Shown here: piece after piece, positions 1-12,130 of the stretch
Layout of the letters: every line of letters starts with the position of its first letter
How positions within the stretch are numbered: position 1 is the first letter of the stretch
Source: Trichoderma breve
Lineage: Eukaryota; Ascomycota; Sordariomycetes; Hypocreales; Hypocreaceae
Assembly (NCBI RefSeq): GCF_028502605.1
Contig: NC_079235.1
Location: 2,294,001 to 2,358,000 of the forward strand
Direction: 5' to 3'
DNA length: 64,000 bases
The notes under the pieces: model-generated
Seen by the model: the letters and a program-made list of their open reading frames with translations, nothing else
Database searches by the model: none
Told to the model about the DNA's origin: nothing
Program-made: the position numbers and the translations under genes

Positions 1-18
1 CTTTCAACCGTCACCATA

Positions 19-2633
19 CTAATCTTCATGATGTTCCTGGAACACACTTTTTCGAGTAGTCGGGCTATTTGAAGATGACTTCTTCACCGTCAAGTAGTCG
101 TCTCCAGGGTTCTCCTCCGCCGTTGGAGGAGAAACCACAAACTCGTGGCCCTCTGAAGTTCTGGCTGACTCATCCGATGGCTGTTTATCCTCTCCAGCCG
201 GGGTGGCGACCGGTTCGGGGGTGGGCAGCAAAGATTTTTCATCATTCTCACTGGATTCGGGTACTGGGGGAGAAGGAGCCTCGCCCGGCCCAGCAGGTTG
301 TGATATGACGCTGTTTCTGTCCTTTATCGGAGAAATCGTATTCCGCTGAGAAGTGCTCCTTAAAGAAGTGCTCCGAAGAGAGCTTCTCGTTGGGCTGGGC
401 AAGCCATCGTCGGACCTGCCTTGGAACCAGTGAGAATACCGCGCACGGATGTCCATCGGTGATAGCCCTGTATCTTGAAGTTCAACTCGGGTCGTATCAT
501 CTGTAGCAGAAATCATCTAATTAGTTTATGTATCCCTCATGAAGCAGGTTGAAAGGAAGGGTTACGTACCAAGTTCCACCAACTGCGTATCAGCCACCTC
601 GTGAACCTGAGGAGGAACGGATGCCGAATTCGACGGCGTAAAACTGGGATATATATACTCCTGCATTCCTGGACTTCCTGGTGTGTCCTCGGTTGTCGTT
701 TCCGTCGGGGCCTTGTGGTTGGGAGGTTGTCCTCGGATCCACGAGAGGATCCTCCGACCTGCTTCCTCGCTGGTGTTGGTGCTTGAGCGGTTTTTAAGGT
801 TCTTTCGTCGCCGCCAGAGACAAAACAAGACAATGATGCAGGTGAGGGCAATGAGACCCAAAATGACACCCAGCACTGGCCCTACCCACGATGGTAACCC
901 TCCTGATTTGGGCGGTGGTGTTGGCGGCTGCGGCGATTCTGCTGGAGGATTGGACGTCTGAGCTGCTGGGTATGGCCAGTAGGTTGAAATTTTCTTTTGG
1001 TCATAGGTCGTAGCAAAGACTTTTCCAAGATCCGCAGTTGCCCAGCCAGAGACAGCCGGTTGGGTAGCAGTTGCACCGCCGGATGCTTTGCCTCCAATCA
1101 CGGCTTGAACTTTGTCAGGGACGCCATACTCGCCGTATACGGTAGGATCGTAAGAGTCCATCCATTCTCCACTGGTCAAGTTGAACATGACGACAGGCCC
1201 ATCCTCCAAACATGTTATTGATGAGCCTACGGCGGTCGTCTCCCCACCAATTATCATCATTTGATCCGGGTACGGAGTGAAGCACTGATGCCCTGCTCGC
1301 GCGTGGGAATCCTTGCCATCATTGATCTGAGTCCACGTAAAAGATGGGAGAGAGAGAACCCAGACGTCATCGTAGTATGATTTTGTGGAGTTGATACCTT
1401 CGGTACCACCATAGTAATAGATGTTATAGCTGGAGCTGTCGGATGCTGTGGCCACGACAGCGCATCCAAGAGCTCGGGCGCTGGGCCCATCTGCAGTTGG
1501 TTGCGTATACCACTTACCACTGGCGACGTCATAAACATCAATCACACGCATAAACGTTGGGCTTTGAGATTCCTATATATCCATCATTAGATCCATTGTA
1601 TCAGAGGGGGCCAAATCCAACAAGGGGTCTTACACTAGCTGTGGCATTTTCAGACCTGTCACTTGCATTGTCATAGTATGGAAAGACGACACCCCCAAGA
1701 GCGACGAGTATGCCTTGCGTGCCAACAGGAACCCAAACCAGCGCAGGATTTGCGCGGCCCTTGGCTGTAGTAGTCTTGTTGCTCCATTTCTCGTCTCCTT
1801 GTGTGGTCATATTAAGCGTTATCAGGGAGTTTGTGATCCTTGACGGTCTCGTGGTCTCGTTATAATTTTGAAAGATTGACTTGCCAGACTGGGAGGTCTG
1901 CCCAGAAAAGTACCAAGCGAGGTTCTCAGATGGAGCATTGGTCGCACCCCCGTAGGTGACAAACTGGCTCACACTGTTTGGCAAGTTGTCCAATCTATGA
2001 AGTCCTGCTTCGAAAAGAGGTTTCTTAGCTCCATACTGGTAGGCCTGATAGACATAGAGGCCATGTGCGGTTGGATCTGCATATTGTATGGAATTTCCAA
2101 GCGGTAGGCCACCATAGAAGAAGAATTCGTCGTCATTAGCTAAGAGGGCGCCGTCGACGTAGTTTGGTGTGTCGCCGTTGACCCCTTGCCCTCCTAATGC
2201 TTTTGATATGTTTTGCTGCAGCAAAAGACCTGTGACGTTGGTGTCTGGGGTAAATGCATAACTCAGATTATACGTGAGCATATATCCCGGAATGTTCCCT
2301 ATGAATAATGAGTAAGTAACTGATTTTACAAGAACTGTCAGCTCTACACACCGTTAGATACGGGACTTCCGGTTGATCCATCCTTGAAACCCGGCAGCCA
2401 TAAGATATTGCCTCCATCTATGAAGATTTTATTTCGGATAAGAGCCGCTAGAATTTGCTGTCAGCTGCCGTCTGAGGTGCAAGTGGAATGGATATGATTA
2501 TGTTACCTCTCGGCTCTGACCAGGTGCATATTGTTGTATTGATTTGATTATCAGCCCAATTACTGAACTGAGCTTGAGTGGGACGCAGTAAAAGCGCCAG
2601 GAGAGCGGCTCTCATGGTATGTTTAGGTGCCAT
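19..2633 (-). CDS. Kelch-repeat type I membrane protein, secreted ectodomain
   Basis: Five exons read as 2633-2507, 2447-2352, 2298-1634, 1572-570 and 500-19, giving 790 codons with clean GT/AG junctions. The N terminus is a signal peptide ending near TQAQ (a second Met six residues in would serve equally well). The ectodomain carries several kelch-blade motifs ending in GG (FFFYGG, FVTYGG, IYYYGG, MIIGG) and many N-glycosylation sequons. A single transmembrane helix lies at about residues 526-549, followed by an RRRK stop-transfer and a long Ser/Pro-rich cytoplasmic tail of about 240 residues. Fungal proteins of this layout are usually annotated as kelch-domain cell-surface proteins; ligand and role are not known to me. 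The tail suggests a sensor or an anchor, which is inference. The stop codon lies at 19-21, so the gene is complete. Confidence 0.85.
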
Positions 2634-4390
2634 GATGTCCTGGCCAGCGGCGGAAGCCGGTGAGGAGTGAGGTCGAGATTAGCAGTTGTAGTGAATCGAA
2701 TCAGTGAGCATGATATAGTGACGAGTGAATGCGGATGTTCTCCAAGAGGAAAATATAGGTATCAGAATTCTACTAAGCCATAGGGGGGAAAGGAATACGG
2801 TGAGGTGACCTTGAGACGGTGATTTGAGAAGGTGACAAGGTGAGAAATCCGAATTGCCTGGGACTGCAGCCTTGTCCAGCCAAAGGCAGAAGGTTAAAGA
2901 GGCGGGCAGCTAATACAATGGCAACGCCGGAAGATGGATCGGCTGGGGCGTGTGTATAGGGCGATATTCAGGGCACAGCTACCCACGAGCTGAGGCTGGT
3001 TTAGATACGGCGACTACCCGATTCTGTACGATTAACGAGGTGATCGTGGACGAGGGGCACATCAATGCAGGCTTCAGGAAGCTAGAGCGCGAACGACCGG
3101 CCAAAGCGTGGTTAAGAGGCCCTGAGACGTGGTACGCAGGGCGGGCCACTAGCTGGAACTCGGCTACAGATGGATTGAGGCACAGAAGCATCTCATCTCA
3201 CGTTGGGATGGCAGGCAGCCTGTGGGCCACAGAGGTCGCACATGACGGGAAGAGAAAGCCAGCAGCGTCCCGGGATTCCCAGTGGCAATGCGAACAGTTG
3301 CTTCTGCTCGTCCTAGCCGTGCCGTGTACGGAGCCACAGCATGGCCCAGTCCCGACGGGTCAACAGGCTAAAGACAGGCTCATTGCGCCGACTGGTACTG
3401 GTAGCATTGGCAGGCTTGGCCGGGAGTATCTGTAATCGGGCATAGCCACAAGCAATGGATTCTTCAGCATGGTGACAGATACTGTACAGTACTCGTACGG
3501 GCGAGAGGTCGCGTAGAGGCCCTAGGCTGGGATCAGTAAGATCATGTTGCGTGATGCTTCCTGATTTGCCTATTATTGTCCAGCCCAGCAGACCGGCCTG
3601 GGCGAAAGAGTCAGTCAGTCTCGTCGGTGACAAATGACGGTGTGGGTAAGATGAGCATAGCACTAGCAGTCCCCGAAAATCTAGCTGCTTACGAGGACCT
3701 TTGTTGCCAGCAGAGGGAATGAGGTGGGATGCCTCGTTCACCCAACAGACGAGTAAGCTTGTTGACAACTCATCGGGAATATCGCTCTTTTTGGAGTGGT
3801 TGCGGCCTTGGGCGAAGGACGAAAAGCATACATGGACATGCATAAGGCAAGCCCCGCTCCGGTGGATTTCGAAGGATCGTCTATGTATAGTAGCACCACT
3901 CCCGCTTGGCGGTCCATGATAGTGCCCTTTGGTGTTGTGTGTGTGTGGGATGTGGTGATGCCCAAGTGCCGGCCAATCGAGGGCTTTCGCCGCGCAGCCT
4001 TGTCGGAGGCATGGGACGGCAGAAGAAGAGGAGAGACACCTGCAAAACAACGAGCAGAGAGTATTGTATTGTGGCAAACGGGATTGAGGCACAAGTTGCA
4101 GCTGATGCTGATGGTATTGTTGATTGGGTTAGGTTGTCAAAAGGTACTGTAGGGATCAGAGCTCGAGAGCTAAGAAGCTCCCACTGGAACTAGAACAGGG
4201 GTCTAAGTGTTGAATTCCTTCGGAGCCTTAGCGGGCCCCTCTAGCGCTTCCTTAGTGGGCGAGAACACCTGAGAGCCCTGGGCCAATCGCCGGGCTGCAA
4301 AATAGATTGCTGAGGGGTTTGGCGCGCAAAAGCCAGCCGACGTAGCTGCCGGTTCGGGGCAGGCACAGCTCACTAAGAATCGGTACGTAT

Positions 4391-4420
4391 CCTGTTAGCA
4401 CCTGTTAGCACCTGTTAGCA
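4391..4420. repeat. Three exact tandem copies of a 10-bp unit
   Basis: The unit CCTGTTAGCA occurs three times head to tail in the intergenic region, followed by CCAGACG. It is about 30 bp upstream of the paired GGCTAA words. No function can be assigned. Confidence 0.9.
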
Positions 4421-4450
4421 CCAGACGTTTAGTACCTTAGTACTTACCAC

Positions 4451-4465
4451 GGCTAAGCGGGCTAA
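4451..4465 (+). promoter_or_regulatory. Paired GGCTAA words (XlnR/XYR1-type core)
   Basis: GGCTAA at 4451-4456 and again at 4460-4465, separated by 3 bp. GGCTAA is the core recognised by the fungal (hemi)cellulase regulator XlnR/XYR1. The site is 1.7 kb upstream of the glycoprotein gene, so a regulatory role is only a guess from the motif. Confidence 0.25.
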
Positions 4466-6183
4466 GCCTTGTTCAAAGCTCTCGCCAGACCTCCAACCTC
4501 TCAATTGCTGACATGCCACGACTCAAAAATAACAACAGCTGCCGCAGAGCCTCCATCAGCAGAAATTTCTCTCTTCAGCGCCCGCAGCTTGCCCATAGCC
4601 CAAGACAGGACCCTAGCGTGCCCCGCATCCGCCTTCTGGGTGCTCAACTCGGTGTTCCAACATGGAAGAAGCAGCTCTTTGCCAGACTGTTACACTCGCC
4701 GCGGCCTCGTTGCTATCTCTCGGGCCTTGCCGCCCTACCCGTTTCGAGTACAACTCGATGCAATGCAACGGCGGGGTGGCACAAACTCGGGCAGCTTCTC
4801 CTCGTGTTGCCGTAGAGCGAGGGCGTTTGCGTTTGCCGGGCTTGAGATCGAAGGATTACTCGCCAGATACTCGCACAGGCCCCGTCAACGTGGAGAGCCC
4901 GGAGAACCCAGCTCCATCTCCTTCTGCACCGGCCTGGACCCTTCCTTTGTCGATTACTTGATGGTGTCCAACTTCAGCTTTTGGCGCTTTTTTGCTCGCC
5001 TACCAACTGTGCTCGTATGTCGTATTATGCCGACCCTCAGTCTGGACACTCGTCCGCGTAAGGTCGGCCATTGATTCTCCCGGATACAAGGACCTAGATG
5101 CGCAATCCCTGCCGGTGGTGACATCCAGCAAATATCTGGTTCCCGTCTATTCGTCCTCCCAAGACTTGGAGGCTCTGGGAGGGCTACATTGCCACTGCCT
5201 TTGTGTGTCCTTGCATCTGCTCCAGCCACTCCAGCACTCGAGATCCCTGTCACTCGCATATGCTCTCCGTATACGGTTAGTGGCAATCAAGGTTTCTTGA
5301 GGAGGAAATTTTCTATCAATCAACCATTAGCATGACAGCTTTGTGGGTGGCCGGAGACAGCTCGGGGAGGGGTTCGTGGGTTCCTTCAGGCACTTGGCAT
5401 CCGGCTTGCCTATCACCGGCCAGATCCCTGCCAGAGTTGCGCCACGCAAATCAGCCCAGTTGGGTCTTTGCTTCCTGGCCCTAGGCCTTACGAGGCTTGC
5501 CTTACAGAAGAGGATACTGGAAATGCTGTGGCTGTTGACGATCCCTTTGTTGATGTCTCGCCCTCACTTATCCGTTCTCTCGGTCAGACATGATCCGTCT
5601 GCCGGGGGTCGTCCAACTCGGCCTGCATGTGTTGTCGCCTTCCCTGCCAATTGGCCCATGATGAGAATATAGGAATTGGCTGACTTTTCCGTGGATAATG
5701 CCCATTGGCTTTTCCTCCCCAGGGGTTCGACACATCTGATTAGTCCCCCACGGCGCCAAATCAGCCTTGCTCTCCACGGAGCACAAGCGGTCAAATTTGA
5801 TCCTAGGTGAAGTGAGGTGAGTCTTACACGCGCACGCCACGCAATGGCCTAGCTTGACTAGTATCCCGTCGACCAGGGGGGATTGCACCAGCTTCGGCTG
5901 CATACTACGGTGCGGTATGGGTTGTACTAGCAGTATACGCCATATCTATTCCGTGCCTCCATAAAGAGCCGCCAGTCAGGAACGAAGCTCGTCTTCTTTC
6001 TTCATTGTCACATCTGTTGTCCCGTCTTTGCGTGTGTTTTCAGCCATTCTCTCGCTCTCCCTCTGTCCTGGCCCATCTGCTGGCCTCGGCTCATCTCCAG
6101 CCTTCTGGCTACCTTCCATCGTTTTAACATAACCAAGGGACGCACTCGTTTCCTCTTGTTGTGTTGGAATAAAGCAGCCCAAC

Positions 6184-8354
6184 ATGCGTTTGCTTACGTC
6201 CATTTCGATTGGAGCCTTTGCGGGCGCAGTTGCTACCGCGGCCCAGCCCAGCCTCCAAACAGTATATACCAAAGGAGCGGTTCGTAATACACAGTTCATC
6301 GTTCGGTGTATCTACATCAAGCTGATATTAGAGTTGCATAGGCTGAGCACGATGAGAATGTACCAACGCCCACTGCTGCCTTGGAACTGAGGCATGCGGA
6401 TGCGGCAGCCACAACAATCGTTGCTCCTCCTCCGTTCAAAGTCACTCTCTGTCCACAACCAACCGGATTGCCTGCGGCGAGGTTTAAGACTGTGGCCGGC
6501 AGCTTGTATGGGTGCCAGCCTGGATATGTTTGCAACCTCCCCAAGCCAGAGGGATGCAACTTCTGGCCAGGACCTCCCCCAAGCGACTTTCACTGCCCGC
6601 CTGAGTTTTGTATAGTGGCTCCTCCTTTCCACCTCCCAGAGTGGAATGGCAAGCCGGGTTACCTTCCGCCCCAATTTGGCTATTTCAACCTGAACCCGGA
6701 GGATTTTGGACTGTCTTACGACATCTTCGAGTACAGTGTTGTTCGAAAAGCATCGGGTGGGCACACGTCGACTTACACGACTGGCAACTGGGAGTCCCAA
6801 TCAACCTTGACAAACGGACCAGTGCAAACGCCCCCACCCTCATACAGGAAGCGTTACAGTCCGACCAAGCCGCAAGATCACCGGAGGGCCATCAAGCACT
6901 CAAAGCGCGACGATACTTTGCCGTCAGGATGCTTGGACAAATGCCAGGCCGCATATAACATTGTTCAGCAGGATGGCATGATCCCAGCACTGTGCGAACC
7001 CGGATCTGACTTCGAAAATGCCTTGAACAATTGCATAACATGTATTGCCACCGGTCTGAATATCCCGGATGACCAAGTGAAATCACACCTGAACCAGACG
7101 TTCCAAGACAACCTCTTCTTCTGCGATGGAGATGGAACGACACCTACCCAATCGACAACATCGGGGCCCGAGTCACAAGTGACGACGACGCCTACGCTGG
7201 GAACCAGCTCTCAAGTCTCTGCAAGCGACACGTCCTTCATTGACTCAACAACTTCGAGCTCCGTGCAATCGACTACTAAGCAGTCCACTACCGCACCCCC
7301 TCCTCCTCCTACAACCTCAAGCACAACCAGCTCGAGCAGCCCTCCTCCCCCTCCTCCAACCAGTTCGTCTCAGCCACCAAGCTCTACGCCTCCGACATCG
7401 TCCTCATCGCCTCCGCCGCCGCCAACTTCTTCGACCTCCAGTTCCTCTACGCCACCTCCTGCATCTTCTACGCCGCCACCTACATCCTCTACTCCTTCTT
7501 CATCGCCGCCATCATCGCCGCCATCATCGCCTCCTCCTTCAAGCTCAGCTTCGTCCGCCAGCAGCGCCTCTGGTTCAGCATCATCAAGCGCACCCACATC
7601 GGGATCTGCCTCTTCTGAAACAGGTACGGCATCCAATAGTGCTAGCAGTGAAACGGGGTCAACGTCGGCGTCCGCATCGTCATCGGCGTCGGCGTCGGCC
7701 TCAAATGGTGCTTCTGCCACCGGTCCATCAGCCTCCTCACCCACCACGGGGGAGACTGGAGCCGGATCGTCCTCGACAGGTACTAATTCCCCAACCGGCG
7801 CCGGTTCCTCGACTGGCGCTGGCTCCCCAACTGGTACCGGTTCCCCATCCGGCACCGGCTCCCCCTCGGGAACTGCTGCCGGAACAGGCACCACTGTCGG
7901 GACTGGAGCTGGTGGCTCGACTGCTGAGACTGGTACCGGCTCCCCAACCGGAGGCGCTACCGGGACAGAGCCGCCTTCAGTGACAGGATCTGCTACCGAA
8001 ACGGGCACTAACGGCTCAACAGGCTCCACGTCCCCTCCGACGGGATTCTCTTCTCCTGGGCAACTGGAAAGGGCAAGCTCAACCGCTGCTGGAAACAACG
8101 GCGGTGGTGCTGGCGGTGCTGGACCAACTGGATCGCCCGGCGGTGGAGGCAACCCCGGTGGTAACCCCGGCGGCAACCCTGGCGGCAATCCTGGTGGCAA
8201 CCCCGGCGGCAGCGGCGGTGGTTCTGGCGGAGCCACGGGAACAGGCCCTATCACTTCACCAACAAGTGGGCTGCCGATCTCGAACGACCTCTCGCGGGCA
8301 AGTGAGAACTTTGGCCTCCTAGTTGCGGCTCTTATGGGCCTGTTGGTGGTTTAA
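6184..8354 (+). CDS. GPI-anchored Ser/Thr/Gly-rich surface glycoprotein
   Basis: Two exons, 6184-6261 and 6342-8354, joined across an 80-nt intron (GTATAT donor, GCTGATA branch site, ATAG acceptor), giving 696 residues. Layout: signal peptide (about 1-20); a Pro- and Cys-rich region; a basic segment with a Kex2-like KR at about residue 213 (SKRDD); a six-cysteine domain (CLDKC ... CITC ... FFC, about 220-290); about 320 residues of Ser/Thr/Pro/Ala low complexity likely to be O-mannosylated; Gly-Asn-Pro repeats (GGNPGGNP); then a short hydrophobic tail (GLLVAALMGLLVV) typical of a GPI signal. The cysteine count does not fit CFEM (eight Cys). It is probably a cell-wall mannoprotein or adhesin-like coat protein; that role is inference. 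The donor choice is the weakest part of the model: GTTCGT at 6280 would also stay in frame. Confidence 0.82.
7261..8230 (+). repeat. Low-complexity coding repeats in the glycoprotein
   Basis: The segment codes for Ser/Pro runs, then Gly-Ser-Pro-Thr-Gly units (about 7790-7980), then four to five GGNP units with codon variation (about 8140-8210). Such tracts usually vary in copy number between strains. Long antisense open frames here are composition artefacts. Confidence 0.85.
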
Positions 8355-9094
8355 ACGCGAGGTTGTTTTCGCCCTCGTGTGTGTGCGCGCATGTGTGTTG
8401 GAATGGTATGAAACCATGTGCTTTTTTGGTTACTTTATGAAACTCTCCTTTACGAATATTTATACCCCTCCTTTTTTTTCTGGTTTTATAGGGTCAATCT
8501 TCTCTTCATCAGATTGCATCGAGAGAATGAAAGAAAATTATTTTAGTAATGTATAATCCAGGAAAGCGCTCTATGTAGCCATTATTCCCCTGGAATTATT
8601 ACATTCGTTATCACAAACGGTTGGGTCAGGTTTTTTATCGGAGGGCATTGGCATGAATGGACGGACATGAAAGTCATGAAATGGTGGGGAAATTAATGGA
8701 ATATACCCTGGTCACTCTTTTAAACCAGTTGTTTGGCTCAGACTCCTGGACATTTTTGGAAAAGTAGATATTTAGAAGCATGCATGCCTATTTTTGTAGG
8801 AGAATTGGAAACCATCGGTAAGAAATCACACAAAAGTAGCATTTGTATCCTATCCTATCCTATTTCCATCTTGGATATCCAAAATCTCAACACTACTACT
8901 CAGCATACATGGTTGGTCAACATGAAACGCAGTACTCCATTGCCTGAAATCCGTCTAAGTTAGGTAGTTCGTATCCAATTGGTTCCCATAAATGATAGCA
9001 ATGGTAATGATGGTGCAACGAGGAGAAGCAAAAAAACAATGAAATGGGGGGACCAAGTGAGAGAGAGAATAAAGCAGCAAGGGAAAAAACCATC
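8355..9094. other. Convergent 3' intergenic region
   Basis: Tail-to-tail space between the glycoprotein and the first Zn2Cys6 regulator. It is AT-rich with T-runs and a short TATCC repeat near 8850-8880. Nothing coding is seen; both 3' UTRs probably lie here. Confidence 0.6.
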
Positions 9095-12000
9095 TCAGTA
9101 CCACCCCCTCCCGTTCATCGGGTTGTCCTGCAGGTACGCATCCATGGCACTAACTCCGTCCTTCTCCAAGTCCTCCATGAGCTCCATCTGCTGCGACTGG
9201 GACAAACTGCCCTGCCTACCGGGCGAATAGCCAAACTGCATGCCACCCGCCTCGAGCTGCGCAGTGATGTTGTGAAGCCCCAACCCCGGTCCCGGCGATC
9301 CTCCGAATCCGCTCATGCCCGCCATGGCCTCGTTGAAATAGCCACCGCCCGAGGTGACAAAGTTGTATGGCGACATGAATTGCGACTGAGGGGCGAACCA
9401 ATCCGATGCGGATGTTGGTGCAGGTGGTAGCGGTCGCTGGTGATGAACTGGTTGTTGTGCCATGCCCATGCGTGCGGCGGCGTATGTTGGCTGGGGCTGG
9501 GACTGCGTCACCTGTTGTGCCATGATGGGTTTTTGAGGCGGTGACATGTTGTTCTGCGCTGAAAGAGGCGATGGGTTAATTGGTGTGGCGCTTGATGTCT
9601 GCTTTATCGCCATTGCCGATGGCGAGAGCCCTGGTCTAGAGGTTGGTATGTTGGCTTGGATGAATGAATCCGGCGGTGATTGCAGTTGATGGGCTATGTG
9701 GTCTGGTATAGGGATCCCGTGAGAAGGATCTTCCAGGCCTCCAGACTCTCCCATGTGAGTGACATCAGGGGGGAAGTAAGAGAATCGTCGGTTGCCGTTG
9801 TCTGTAGCCGGGTTGCAGAAGATTGAGTTTGAGCGGAAGGTGGGTTGCGGAGGAGGGTAGTTGGGGTCGAAAACGTAGTTGTTCATAGACTCTGGGGACG
9901 AGTCAAAAACGTACCCAAACGTCGGAGGGTTGAGATAGGGGAGAGGCCGGGGAGTTGTGGCGTTTGACTGGGCGTAGCCTTCGGGAGAGGACTGAGACTC
10001 GCTTGACGCCGGGGGGCTGCTAAAGGAAAATGGCTCCCTTTCAAGCTTCACCTGTGCGTCGTAGCTTTGCAGGCATGCTTTGGAAAATATAGTGTAGAGC
10101 TGTGAAGTGGCTGTGGTCCCGGGCCAACGCTCTGCACATCGGTCCAGAGACTCCAATGCTGAGTTGACCAGCTCCTCAACCTCCTCCCGAGGGTGATTAC
10201 GTCGAACTTCGGGGTAGGATATCGTCCATAGGAGTGTGCTGAGAGCTAGATTTATTGTCAAAAGGAACACCCAAGTAATATCCACCATATCGCCACTCAA
10301 TTGCTTCTGGGCTAGATCGATCGTGGCGGCAGAAGATTCATAGCAGATTTGCGCTGCACGAGGCGATGGCTGCGGGATTTGAGGAGACGGCCTATATAGC
10401 ATAGCCCTCATCTGGTGATAAAATCCAGAAATCCTATTATTCGACTTAGAAGACCGAGCCTGGAATTTGCAAATCACACTAAAAGGCGAGTATGAAATGG
10501 GGGTTCTAAACAAAGGTCGGCTTACCAAGACTTGGCCCAAGGAGGTTCCTGAGGTGCAGCATCCAACCAATCCTTCAGCGTACTTTCCATACTATGGAAC
10601 CACGGGTGATCATCATTTCTAGGCTCTGGCCTCTTTCTTTCATAGAGAGTTCTCTTGATTTCAGACTGCGGATTCGTCATTTTGTAAAAATGTATGGTTG
10701 CAACCTTCCGTGCGTTAGGTGGACCAGGCACGATTCCTTGAGGCGTAATGTTTGCATCATCGACGACGGAAAAGAACTCGACATCTAAGCGGTCGCTGTT
10801 GAGGGCAAATGCACTGGGACGGCCCATGTAATAGGAAAGTCCAAACTCCATGGTGGTGATTATCCATGCAAGTCTCCGGCGCATATCGATGATCTGGGGA
10901 TCCAAGTTGTAACCCGAAGTGATGGTCTTTTCATCCATCAGTCCCTCTTGCTGGCAAATTCTGGTGGCCAGTCCAATAACATAATAGACGGGCGTCCGTG
11001 TCGGGGTGAGCAGCGAGTATTGTCCGATGAGAATGAGACATTGCAGCGTTCTAAGGTCTTTGGGGCGAATAATGTCTTCAACGTATTTCATCGCTGCCAT
11101 GTAGTATCCGTCGGCTAATCCAGCATATTGCGTGTCCAATTTCTGCAAGCTGACGGCGATAACCATGCGGACAGTAAAGTTTTTGTACACATCTGTATCG
11201 CCATTATAGACAGCATCGAAGTCTGCTTGGAATACCTTCTCGTGAAGCACAGGCCAGTGAATTTGAGCTAGGTACGTCAGTATTGGGCATAAACAACACG
11301 TTGGAAAGGGGTAAATGCTACGTGCATACCCTTTTTGAAGTAAATTTCTACCAGCTTATCGGCCACCGCCCGCGTAGGAAGACCCTCGGCCGGGCATTCA
11401 CTGACCATGGGGTAGCTCTTCTTCCTACTGCTCCCCGATCCCGTCATCTGGATGGATTGCATGCGAGCCTGGCTCCTGGCCCGAACCTCAGGGATGAGAT
11501 CAGAAATCTTGTTAGAATCGGTAAACCGCTTGGCCTCAGCCATGAGCAGTCGTGTCATGGCGATACCGCTGGTTGGCCCCAGATAACGGGGTGTCTCGTC
11601 ATTGCCGCCTAGACGAATCATCCCGCCTGGACGGACCAGCTCTTCACTCGTTGGAGGATGGTCGCCGTCTTCATCGGTGTACTGGCCCAGTTCCGCCTCA
11701 AGGGCTCGGACCTTATCCTGGAGCGTAATCACATAGCGGCGATTAATCTTGCGGCCTTTTGCGGTGTCGAGATATTCACACACAGATCCCGACCTCTCGC
11801 AGGGTAGGCAGCGAGGTAGCGTAGGGTCGCATCTTGTTTTCCGCTGCCATGTGATGTTAGTATTCACGCCGTTGTTTTCGTTGAGATGTGTAGACAGCTC
11901 GCGCAGAACGGATGGAGCAAGCAAAGCTCCCAGGGGGCGGGGTAGTTGTTGTATCGTACCTGGCGACAACGACAGCATGCAGTCAGCGTGTGAGCAACGC

Positions 12001-12130
12001 GGTGGCTCGAGGTATCGCCGTCAAAGAAGTCATCGGGACTCTGGACCAAGCTCCGAGGCTGAGCATAGCCGTGGTTCGGACGGGGAGCAACGGTGCCCAG
12101 ACCCTGCCGGAAAATGTGCGCGGCATCCAT
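9095..12130 (-). CDS. Zn(II)2Cys6 transcription factor with PPR1-like linker
   Basis: Four exons, 12130-11960, 11843-11330, 11267-10526 and 10478-9095, coding for 936 residues. The binuclear cluster is at residues 52-79: Cys 52, 55, 62, 69, 72 and 79 (CX2CX6CX6CX2CX6C). It is split by the first intron after the third residue past Cys55. The following linker, GRKINRRYVITLQDKV, and the coiled coil after it recall PPR1-type regulators. The middle holds the fungal_trans homology region (HWPVLHEKVF; GLATRICQQEGL; RRRLAWIITTMEFGLSYYMGRP). The C-terminal third is Pro/Gln/Ser-rich and may be an activation domain. Target genes cannot be told from the sequence; no pathway cluster lies next to it. The second intron has a textbook donor (GTATGC) and TACTGAC branch site. 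Start chosen at the first in-frame ATG ahead of the cluster; an upstream exon is possible. Confidence 0.85.

Larger units (their letters stand above)
2634..6183. other. 3.5-kb divergent intergenic region
   Basis: Lies between the kelch gene (minus) and the surface glycoprotein (plus), so it holds both promoters. Open frames here have no recognisable domain, no consistent splice structure and overlap on both strands, so I read it as non-coding. It contains a 10-bp triplicate repeat at 4391-4420 and two closely spaced GGCTAA words at 4451-4465. The strip just before 6184 is pyrimidine-rich (CTTTCTTC, CTCTCCCTC), as is common upstream of fungal start codons. Confidence 0.6.

Noticed and set aside
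3313..4092. 259-codon open frame on the minus strand
   Set aside because: No domain, mixed composition, overlaps frames on the other strand and has no splice-consistent extension.
4469..5074. 201-codon open frame on the plus strand upstream of the glycoprotein
   Set aside because: Arg/Ser/Pro-rich text of the kind GC-rich leaders give; two other frames are equally open.
7370..8254. 294-codon antisense frame of Pro, Glu and Val
   Set aside because: Mirror image of the Ser/Gly repeats of the glycoprotein gene.
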